A DNA stretch of 64,000 nucleotides from Dicyema japonicum (Eukaryota; Dicyemida; Rhombozoa; Dicyemidae), in NCBI GenBank assembly GCA_011109175.1, contig RDEW01000062.1:181076-245075 (forward strand), in the 5' to 3' direction. Under the pieces are notes generated by a model that ran no database searches, was not told the DNA's origin, and saw nothing but the letters and a program-made list of their open reading frames with translations. A program made the translations under genes and the position numbers. This document shows positions 55,580 to 64,000 of the stretch, one piece after another; positions within the stretch are counted from its first letter, which is position 1, and each line of letters opens with the position of its first letter.

Positions 55580-56470
55580 AACGTGGTGTGTCTGGTGAAG
55601 TGATAACTAATTATTGAATAAGTGATTTTCAAGTGCGATTCCAGTTTTCGACGACTGAATAAGTAGAGAAGACATTCCCTGTAACACTTGTTCTCGGAGT
55701 AACAAGCGAAAGCTTCGGATCAGATGTTTTGATTGTTCCTTGTTCTTTTATTGGGGTGTGTCAAGCATTCAAAAAAGTCTTTAAAACCTTTATATTCTTG
55801 GGTTTTCTCGTACTGTCTGAGACACAAACAATGTGATTCCTTTCCTGGATTTACTAAGTCCCTCGTTACGTCTTAAAAATTCTATTTCTTCCGGCAGGTT
55901 ACGAGTACAGAAGCATATTGAAGATTCCCAGGTCCGTGAAGGTGGTAGCGGTCGAAATACTGGCCCGTTCCATTTACGGTTACTATCTCGTCTTTGGAGA
56001 CCAAGGACTGGAATTTCCTTAATTGCATTTGGATTAGAATCTAATTGTGAAGGATTTTTTATCGCTACAAGTCTTAGGAAATCAATTCATTCGTTTTAGG
56101 ATGGGAACCTTCTATAAACCATTTTTTCCCTCTCGAAAGTCCCTTATCATGGAAACAAAATTTTTTTCGGAATGCGGTTGCGCCAATCTGATAGACGGAG
56201 ACGTCCGGGCAGCAGTTATGTCGTTGTTTTTAATCGAGATTGTCCTTCCGGTCACCCTGAAGTCATTTTCAATTTGTAGATTAAGCAACCTCCTTCTCCG
56301 TCAGATCTGAAGCAAGTTTCGATTCTCCTTCCCCGCTTTATTTATCGAATCAAATGCAATGTTTCTCAGCGTGAATTACGCCGTGGGTCTATCAGAGATC
56401 TTTTTTAACTATCTCAATTTGTTTCAGAAGGATTAAACGCGACAAAACCACATTTAAGGACTGTTCTTGT
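55580..56470. other. Interval without recognisable genes
   Basis: Plus-strand frame 55833-56099 (88 codons, ends LRKSIHSF) and others lack recognisable motifs. The right edge merges into the 2A-family relic. Confidence 0.3.
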
Positions 56471-56479
56471 TTCTTGACA

Positions 56480-57420
56480 CTACCAAAGTATTTGCTTGAT
56501 CTCAAAAAAGCCTCTAGTGAAAAAGTTATTTGAAACGGATATCCACCCTAACCTGAAAAGATGGTTTTCAAACTTTCTGAGCGGAAGGCGTGTACAGGTA
56601 ATTTGCAAAAACTTGAAATCGAGGAGGCGCTTTCTCTCAAATGGGGTGCCCCAAGGATCACTACTATAACCACCTCCGTTCAATTTATATATACACATGC
56701 CACAATCCACAGACGAAAACTATCTCTCCTTTTATATACGAACGAAGTCGTCATTGCTGTAAGGGACAAGGACTACGAATTCGCCGCTCAAATGGTTCAG
56801 GGAATTCTCAATTTCCTGACACAATGGTTGGAAGGACTACGTCTGGAAGTATCACCTACAAAATGCCTAAAAGGCAAGGATGCCTAAAACCACGATTAAC
56901 AACGTGGCAATCGCTTTTACGGACACTAAAACCATCATGAGAGTGGTGTTTGAACAAATACTTACATTCGCGGAACATTTAAGGAGACTGTGCTACTTAC
57001 GAGAATGAGAATCGCTAGGCCCCTTTCCGCTTTCTAAAGGGAATTTTTACAACCAGCATTGACCTACACACACAAGTGAACCGTAGTCAATGGCCATTTC
57101 CATCTAATCTCTCCTGAAACTTTCCGCAATTCAGGAAGCTGATTAAATAATCATTGGCAGCAACTTTGTGTCCGCATTCTGGAAAAAGTTTTAATTTGAC
57201 GACTACGGAAGTTGGTTAGGGCAGCTACTCTATCTAACAGCCTTCTCTACTAGGCTATGAAAAATACCTCAAAACCCATAACTACATATCCTTTCTGGAG
57301 AGCCATCCAGGATTCTCGTCCAAGTCAGGTAGGTACTACCATATGTCGGTCTGGGGTCGCTTAGTTAACTAGGAACTTTATATCTTTCCTTTAATCCAGT
57401 AATCTTGGGGTAATAGTATA
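56480..57420 (+). pseudogene. 2A-family retrotransposon, RT to 3' end
   Basis: Plus strand: ETDIHPNLKRWFSNFLSGRR (56530-56590) and FLSNGVPQGSLL (56625-56660) match 41400-41500. 56700-56890 carries the region after YADD (LNFLTQWLEGLRLEVSP). The 3' end TCCAGTAATCTTGGGGTAAT (57395-57420) matches 41795-41815. Frames shift repeatedly. Confidence 0.72.
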
Positions 57421-57545
57421 TAATCGCCCACCAAAAGTTCATATGTTTTGCTCGAAAACGCCCACTTGAAATTGAATATCGCCCAATTTGGAAAACAATG
57501 ATATAGACTAATGAGGAGTATGCATTTAACCCTATTATATACGCA
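57000..57545 (+). repeat. Duplicated 3' segment, copy 1
   Basis: Aligns with 60860-61345 over about 450 bp, including the retrotransposon end (GGGCAGCTACTCTATCTAAC) and about 130 bp beyond it (CTCGAAAACGCCCACTTGAA, ACTAATGAGGAG). Sharing of the downstream flank suggests segmental duplication or a longer element end than other copies show. Confidence 0.75.
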
Positions 57546-57549
57546 GCTT

Positions 57550-58030
57550 ATCCACTTAGAAGGGAAATTACCCACAATCCACTTGACCACTTTCGCTTTT
57601 CCATATTCGGACTAATCCTCATGTTTTCATCAACTGAGTTATGGTCCACCAGACATTTAGATCCAAATAAAATTTCCACTTTTAAAGTTTTGGAGAAAAA
57701 CGCGGTCATTAGGTGATCTCGTCCACTCAGAATAGAATGCAAATTTTTGTTCGCTGTTCTTTGAGAGATTCCATGGACTCTGTGCGCTCACGTGAGAAAA
57801 CGAGGGCTCGAAGTGGGTTGAGTCTTTCAAGGTGGTGGAAAAGTTTAGGTATCTGTGAGGTTAAAATTATTCGATTTTTTGAGGTTGGCTTTGCTATATT
57901 AGTTTCCGTGACTGATTAGTAGATCAACGTCTAATTAAGGTATATCCCGTCCCCATCGTAGGAGTAGACATGTCCTCTCCAAACATCACCTCCATGTATA
58001 TCCGCAGTTACTGAAGGCTCTCCAGTGGAG
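57550..58030. other. Interval without recognisable genes
   Basis: No coding signatures or repeats noticed apart from the flank of the segment above. Confidence 0.3.
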
Positions 58031-58039
58031 AGAGGAAAG

Positions 58040-58200
58040 AGTAATCATTTGGATGTCGGTCAGGAACTGTATGTCTACTAAGACAGCCACAGAAGAGTAG
58101 GAAATCCTTCATCAGGCAGGTAGCGGTGTGAGAATCGAACCTAAAACTAATCACGACACAAGTGACACGGCTAACCACTGTGTTAGCTGGCTTTCAAGCA
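58040..58200 (-). mobile_element. SINE family 3 (tRNA-derived)
   Basis: Minus strand: AGTGGTTAGCC, TGTGTCGTGATTAG, box B AGGTTCGATTCTC, CACCGCTACCTGCCTGATG, then a body with CTGACCGACATCCAAATG. It matches 30810-31015. Confidence 0.75.
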
Positions 58201-58600
58201 GCATTCTTAATAGGTCTACCTCTTAAATAAGAAAGAAATATTGATTAATTTGATTAAATTTATTCAGAATAATAAAATTTCCTTATTTAACATAATTTAA
58301 TTGGCTAATCTTAGTTACCCAGATTTTTATCAAATTAAAAGATACATAATTCTAGGCATTAGAAAACCCAAAATAGTATTTCAATACCTAACACTCAATG
58401 CTATAGTAAAATATTAAAGTTAAGAATATAATCCTCTTAAAAATCCAATAATCCGTAATAACTAATAAAGTGTGACTAATGTTTTGTATTCTTCAACAGA
58501 TAAGAATATTGCAGTTCACCAGGGCCAAATAATTCGCAATATCTCGCCTTAAATTTATTTGTTATGGATAAAAAGGAAGTTGCCAGGACCATTGAAGTCT

Positions 58601-58927
58601 TCATATTCTGATTGTCTGCGATATACTTGATCCAGGTTAAAGGTTGACACGTGAGAGCTAAACAATTTTTGTTAAGTTCCATGAGATCCTCTGTTAGTTT
58701 TTGAAATACCCCAGCTAAAAACTTTTGAGATAAATGGAAACCTTCATCGAGACCAGTAGGAGAACACAACTTATATATGGAAAGAGCAGAATTGTTGTCA
58801 TTAAAGGCAAGAATCACATAGTCATAGCTTCGTCTAGTTTTAATTTTCTGGAAGATATCAGAAAATTCATCAGGCAAAGCAACTTCAACTGAAAGAACCT
58901 AGAATTACAAAATTAAGAACTTACCAT
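58601..58927 (-). CDS. Small conserved-looking protein of unknown family, 91 residues
   Basis: Not recognised. Proposed exons (minus): 58927-58925 (the ATG alone), 58898-58651, 58625-58601; introns 26 and 25 nt with GTAAG...TAG and GTGTC...AAG ends. Spliced length is 276 nt, exactly 91 codons plus TGA. The protein starts VLSVEVALPDEFSDIFQKIK, has alternating hydrophobic and polar segments (YDYVILAFND, FLAGVFQKLTEDLMELN) that suggest a small alpha/beta domain, and no signal peptide or membrane span. Without intron 2 the frame stays open to 58476, so the C-terminus is less certain. Splice and length fit the other genes here, which is why I call it real. Confidence 0.6.
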
Positions 58928-59339
58928 CTATAGATATATCGATTGAATAATTTTATTACTAAAATATTTATTTAATATTTTTTTAATTTAATAACTAAAT
59001 TATAAAAAAATTAAAAAAATACCAAAAATGATTTTACAAAAATTTTGTGCGGTTGTTCGAATTTAATTTCTTTTTTAAAGTAAAATTTCACCAAGGCAGT
59101 CAGAGAATAAATTATTCCAGTTAGTCAAATTGTTAGTTGTTAGGATGGTTGTGGTAGGTGATATGCCTCTATTGCACAAAATATCTTTATTCTTAATATG
59201 GATATGACTCCTCGTCTTATTTCTCTTTTATTATGGAGTCAGAAAGGCCAAACTCGAAAATAGAACGACCTTCCCGATAATGCCAATTTGTTCCCCTTGC
59301 TATGGAGATTTCCGGATCCTACTCCCCCTTTACACTAGA

Positions 59340-59470
59340 GTTTTTCGGACGTCTTGGAAACAGGATCACCTCATGCACTGGAGATCTCCGCGAACGCCGC
59401 TGGCTGTTTGAGCGAATTTCGCTCGCAATTCTGAAAGGGAACAGCCACTCAGTGAGGGAGGCAGCTAACT
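59340..59470 (-). mobile_element. SINE family 2 copy
   Basis: Minus strand GTGGCTGTTCCCTTTCAG, GCGAAATTCGCTCAAACAGC, GGCGTTCGCGGAGATCTCC, parallel to the copies at 28605 and 36090. Confidence 0.55.
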
Positions 59471-59499
59471 AATGTTTTGTCCTTATCATTTTTAATAAA

Positions 59500-60790
59500 A
59501 AATTATCAGGAAGTATTAAATACGTCAAGTTTTGGAATGAGGAAACGTCGTACACATTATGCTCTGGTGAATCTCATTTATAATAAAATTTGGAAGAATA
59601 GTTCTACCTGATGCGGAACAAAGGAATAGATTTTCGAGGAGGAACTAGATTATTGATTCTATAACGTTCTTAATAATGATAATCAGATTTGAACTAAGAA
59701 AAACTTTGATAAGTTGAACTTCTAATTCAATTACTGGAAATGGCAATTCACAGGCGCCGTAAAAATATCTACGTTTGCAAAAATCTCTGAGTTGCGTCGC
59801 AATCAAATTTTCGATTTCGCCGACGACTCATTTATCCATTTTTCTAATTTATCCCAAGGTTTTGATGGCGATTGGGACGAAACAAAAACAATCTCCAAGG
59901 GATGAGTATTTTTTCAGTTTCATCCGTTCAGCAGACTCGGCATTTGCTGAGACCGAAACTGACAGTGAAAATATGAAGCGATGACTGAAGCAACATAGAA
60001 TGAGTTGTCAATAAAAAACGTGAAGCAGTGAATGAGGCATCTACCATTCTAAAAGAATGGAAAAATGAAATTTTCAAAATAATTGAATGAAATTGAAAAC
60101 TTCTATGAGAAAGAATTTTATTTCTAATAAAATTGTTCTTAAAATGATTAGAGTTGTTCAAACCTTCTGTCTTCCGATGTTTCCCGAACCAGTCACCCCT
60201 TCATGCTCATTAGAAGGAAGACAAGAAGAAAATTTGCGTTTAAAATCAACTGATTTCTCAGAGATCTGTAACTTAAATTACTTTATTTTCCATTATTCAA
60301 ATTATCGATCAATATTGATTTTGAATAAAAATAGAACAGTTAACGAGTCAAGAGTGGATGCTTTTAGAATTGAAAAGCAATTAGTTAGTTAAGAGTAGCC
60401 ACTCAAAATTGAAAAAGGCATTTCTCCTTACGATTTGTAAGGAAATGGGTTCAATGTGGCACTCCTCTTCCACTTATCTCTTTTTCTTAAGCGACCCGAT
60501 ACAATTCAGCAGCATTAGCAACCTGCTTTTCAATGACCCCAGAGGTTCTACAGCGAAAGATTTAAACATGAACTGTTCATTTGAAATGCTTATTTTTTTA
60601 ATGGTCTTGGTATTTTTTGTGGTTGTTCCTGTTTGAGTTGCCGTCAATAGAATGTTGAAAGAGGAAAAGCTATCAAAACTTGTGGCATTCCAACCGACTG
60701 CAATATTCGAATAAAATCCTTTTGAAATAATTAAATTGCAAAACAAATACTTCCTTGGGTTAAATTTCCTTTTTTCATTTCCCACCTAAT
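59500..60790 (+). other. Possible multi-exon gene, unresolved
   Basis: Several plus-strand open stretches look protein-like: about 59770-59900 (KISELRRNQIFDFADDSF), 60020-60085 (AVNEASTILKEWKNEIFK), 60087-60270 (QTFCLPMFPEPVTPSCSLEG) and 60409-60636 (hydrophilic part, then FEMLIFLMVLVFFVVVPV). I could not join them with 20-30 nt introns in consistent phase, nor recognise a family. It may be a decayed gene or chance. Confidence 0.3.
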
Positions 60791-60859
60791 TTTCGAAATT
60801 TCTGAATAAAAACCATAAATGTATTTTAGTGAAAAATGATTAATTTCGATTTCCGTACA

Positions 60860-61345
60860 ACCGGATTTACCTATACAAGTGAGTTGTGGGCAATGGCCAT
60901 TTCCCGTTCAATATAGAGAGCTACTTAAAGAGTCATTAGCTACAATTTTGTGTCCGCATTCTGACAAAAGTTTTGATTTGACGACAACGTGAGTTAGTGA
61001 GGGCAGCTACTCTATCTAACAGCCTCCTCTATGAAGACATGACAAAATACCTTAAAACCCAACCAAGATACGAAATAACTACATGACCTTTCTGGAAAGC
61101 CATCCACGATTCTTGTCAAGTAGAATGGGCCCTCCCATATGTTGGTCTGGGGTCTCTTAGTTAACTAGGAACTTTCTATCTTTTCTTTTAATCCATTAAT
61201 CCGGCGTAATAATAATCGCCTACCAGAAGTTCACATTGCACACTGAAAATTTGTTCGAAAACGGCCACTTGAAATTTCACATCGCCCACTTTGGGAAACC
61301 CTGAAATATACTAATGAGGAGATGTATTTAATTCCATTATATGCT
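60860..61345 (+). repeat. Duplicated 3' segment, copy 2
   Basis: Partner of 57000-57545; includes a 2A-family 3' end (TTAATCCATTAATCCGGCG, about 61190-61207). See that entry. Confidence 0.75.
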
Positions 61346-61559
61346 AACTAAATCAATGATGAATGAGATAATAGCTAAGCTGATAGCGATAAAAAACTTT
61401 TTTTTAATGTATATTCGATGTTTAAGAAACAAACTTCAGCGATGTCCTGATCCGCTGACCGTAGACTTAGAGCTGGAAATAATGACTCTCCAGTTCTTTA
61501 CCGCTAAGTCAGAGTCCTATAAATACCGTAGTAGAAGTTGAAAGTGCAGTAAAATTCAC

Positions 61560-61885
61560 TAAAAACAGTCTTCCCTTTATCTCGGAGGAAATGCCTGATT
61601 TAGGATTAGGTATGCACGGACACCCTTTCCTGGTAAAAAAAATTTCAGATTCTGCGTTGAAAGTTTTGGGCAACAAGAGCATTCGAGAACTCTAAAATAA
61701 GAAAATACGGAAGGCTCTCCACCAGAAGTCACGTGAGCCGGTTATCGTCGAGATGAGCGGATTCTTCGGGTCCAAGAGGCTCTCTTTTCTAAGATCACCA
61801 AGGATCCATGTGAGACTGGATGGCTTCGAGAGCGTATCTTGATAGCTATCGGCAGAGGAAACAGTATTTCTATCTTATAAAATTC
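61560..61885 (+). pseudogene. Retrotransposon family D, 3' end
   Basis: 61795-61880 reads GWLRERILIAIGRGNSISIL and stop, the family terminus; 61750-61790 (FFGSKRLSFLR) is the preceding segment in another frame. Confidence 0.7.
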
Positions 61886-62775
61886 AGAATTACCAAAATT
61901 AATAAATTGTACTTGTAAAAACTGGAAAACTAAAATTTTGATGTAGTGAGTATTTACTACACTTCACTTTATTAAAACGGAACCTAGAGAGTCTGACATT
62001 GGAGTATGGGAGGGAGAGCCCGAAGATGCCATATGGGGAGAGGGTTCAATTGGACAAAACGCTCTCGGAGCTGTTCCAGCAATCAGAATCGAACCCGTCT
62101 GAGGAGTCTGGCGAACAGGTAGGCGAGGAAGGTTGTTGATTATTAACTTTTTTTATTGTTGGTTAAATAGTTAGTTCAAGTCTTAAATTAGAAGCAGCTC
62201 TCGTGGTTTAGAGCTTTTACGATTTGTATGAAAATGCGCTGAAACATGCAACTTGCTTCTCGGCTGTTATTTCATATTTTTCAATCAACGATCCGATGGT
62301 ACGTAGGAAAGAAAATATTTGGGTCAGAGAATCCTCGAGGTTTCGGTTTCGATGAACTTTTAAACGAACTGTCTTCTTATAGTCCCTTATTTTTTCTATG
62401 ACGATTTCGACTCTTGCTGAGGCCGATCCTTGATGAGTAGTTATTATCGTGAGGTAGATAAAAGACTAGCCATCTACAGCAAGGTATTTCTTGTTCTTTC
62501 AAAAGTCGTCTCCTTATAAATTTTGTCCGCGCTGTCAAGTACAAAAGGTTCCAACTGCAAGGAAATATTCTGCGGCTTCGAGTATTACTGTTATTCCGCT
62601 AATCGCCGTATCCCTCACTATCATTTTAGTGTTCCATAAGCAGGAGAGGGTATGAAATCCTTTAAAACCAACCGTATTCCTGTATCTCATGCAAACCGTG
62701 AGTCGAACCAAATTTTTATTCGTATTGAGTCGTTATACATAAATGTTCCGAATGATCCACATAAAGCGATGCATA
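61886..62775. other. Interval without recognisable genes
   Basis: Nothing assignable on either strand. Confidence 0.3.
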
Positions 62776-62779
62776 GTTA

Positions 62780-62900
62780 AACTAAAAAGCCACGATGCAC
62801 GTAAGACCTGGCTTCTCCAGTTGATCTTTGTTGCAAACGTTAGAGGCAACGCAACGTCGATAAAGTCAGCGGGGTCCACTTTGGATGGTTGGCTGTCTTA
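62780..62900 (+). pseudogene. Retrotransposon family D, 3' end
   Basis: Close to 49905-50030 at the nucleotide level (CTAAAAAGCCACGATGCACGT, TTAGAGGCAACGCAACGTCG, GGGGTCCACTTTGGATGG). Confidence 0.72.
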
Positions 62901-63589
62901 ATTTAATTACATTATTGATTGTATTTCATAATAAAAGTTAATTTAACTTTGATTTTATTTTTTTCACTTGAGGTAATTTTTTCTCTTCATATTTTTGATA
63001 ATTTATGACTTTTCAAAAAATGTGAAGTTTATTAAATTTTAGGCATGGTTTTAATGGTTTTTTGACAAGCTTAAAAACTTCATAATTGATTATCTGATGG
63101 AATAGTTGAGTCATTCTTGAAGGTCACTGCATCATTTCTTGTAAGATTCTTCAAATGAAATTTTTCTTTCATTTTTTTGTTTCGTGATGACTTCCTTATT
63201 TTAAAGGACTTATCTTTTTGGATGCGACCTTGAACACTTAATTTGCTGTTAGTATAGTTCTAAGTGTACATGTGGCTAATGAAATAAGTAGTTTTTTTTA
63301 ATTTTAATGTGAAATCCCCGATATCGTATATTCCTTATGAATTAAAAGAGTTTGACACTCCTTGAAACACATCAGGGTATGTGATCAAATCTCGGGAAAT
63401 TATATATAGGAGGCCGACACATTGTGTCAAATTATAGAGAAAATCTCCAATCTCTCTTGCCGGCGTAATTAGGTCAACCATTGAAGTGATTTTAAATATT
63501 CATTTGATGATTATGGATGGCCTCAGATAAAAACAGTTAACTTTAGTAAAATATTAATTTTATTAAAAAAATTAAATGCTTAAAAATTA
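62901..63589. other. AT-rich upstream region of the beta-galactosidase gene
   Basis: No coding or repeat signal seen. It may hold the promoter of the gene at 63590; no core element is convincing. Confidence 0.3.
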
Positions 63590-64000
63590 ATGTTATTCAT
63601 CCTATTATACGTATGCATATTAATAATTTAGTTTTTAACAATTAACTCAGAAATTGAGATTGACTATGAAAGAAATTGTATATCAAAGGATGGCACATGC
63701 TTTCAATATGTTTCAGGCTCATTTCATTATTTTCGAACACACCATGAACAGTGGGAGGACAGAATTATGAGAATGAAAGCTGGAGGACTCAATGCAGTTC
63801 AAACGTGATTATTACTGTTTATATTTCAGATATATTGCTTGGAATTTCCACGAAGTGTATAAAGGGGTATACAACTTTGAAGGAAATGCTAACATTTCCT
63901 ACTTTTTTGAATTGATTAAGAAACACAATATGTATGCTATAGTAAGACCAGGACCTTACATTGACGCTGAATGGGAATTTGTAATATTTTTATTTACTTT
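63590..64000 (+). CDS. GLB1: Beta-galactosidase (GH35), 5' end
   Basis: Lysosomal or secreted glycosidase that removes terminal beta-galactose. Exons: 63590-63610, 63632-63804, 63830-63980, continuing past the window; introns 21 and 25 nt, and a third starts at 63981. Signal peptide MLFILLYFLTINS, with a 21-nt intron inside it. Then EIDYERNCISKDG, YVSGSFHYFRTHHEQWEDR, MKAGGLNAVQTYIAWNFHE, and RPGPYIDAEWEF, where the glutamate of AEWE is the family's acid/base. The spacing of these blocks matches animal GLB1. Which of the GLB1 or GLB1-like branches cannot be decided from this part. Confidence 0.9.

Noticed and set aside
1-64000. CRISPR arrays, operons, riboswitches, bacterial promoters
   Set aside because: No regularly spaced repeats were found, and spliceosomal introns show this is eukaryotic nuclear DNA.

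Overview
The window is AT-rich nuclear DNA from a eukaryote, almost certainly an animal. Homologues of animal housekeeping genes (REV3, AK8, EXOSC7, syntaxin-5, an SLC6 transporter, MRPL17, PIGK, a beta-1,3-galactosyltransferase and a GLB1-type beta-galactosidase) lie among many non-LTR retrotransposon relics, tRNA-derived SINEs and DNA transposons. TAA and TGA both end genes, so the code looks standard. The most informative trait is intron size. In the genes I could splice by eye, 53 of 60 introns are only 21-31 nt long (23 nt is the commonest), most with GT-AG ends. Removing them restores continuous protein families, and five genes then have a coding length that is an exact multiple of three. 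Established knowledge: dicyemid mesozoans (Dicyema and relatives) are known for introns averaging about 26 nt. My inference is a dicyemid or a close relative.

Layout. 1-3.6 kb: 3' two-thirds of REV3 (+). 3.6-6.6 kb: retrotransposon ends, a Tigger/pogo element with intact ends, and SINE debris. 6.6-8.3 kb: AK8 (-). 8.4-10.5 kb: nested retroelements, one with a 5' inversion. 10.5-11.5 kb: galactosyltransferase A (-). 11.6-17.4 kb: decayed retroelements. 17.8-18.8 kb: syntaxin-5 (+). 20.7-21.7 kb: EXOSC7 (+). 21.8-25.5 kb: relics and a deleted hAT element. 25.6-27.7 kb: intact SLC6 transporter (-). 27.8-31 kb: SINEs and an R2-like relic. 31.3-31.8 kb: MRPL17 (-). 32-36 kb: retrotransposon carrying a 2A peptide, plus relics. 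36.3-37.3 kb: degenerate galactosyltransferase B (-). 37.5-39 kb: SINE cluster. 39.4-41.8 kb: second 2A retrotransposon. 42-43 kb and 50.1-51.3 kb: two direct copies of PIGK (-), separated by retroelement debris. 53-55.6 kb: R2-like relic joined to an inverted copy of the SLC6 5' end. 56-61.9 kb: relics, a duplicated 3' end, and a small gene of unknown function. 63.6 kb to end: start of a GH35 beta-galactosidase (+).

The genes do not form a pathway or operon. Functions span translesion DNA synthesis, ciliary adenylate kinase, Golgi traffic and glycosylation, RNA decay, solute transport, mitochondrial translation, GPI anchoring and lysosomal glycan breakdown. Several genes exist as intact-plus-degenerate pairs (galactosyltransferase, SLC6 5' end) or as two copies with different single-base lesions (PIGK). 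The region is therefore duplicating and decaying quickly, or the assembly keeps some one-base errors.

I had no alignment tool. Family names rest on recognised motifs, splice reconstruction on phase and family continuity, and boundaries of old repeats are approximate.
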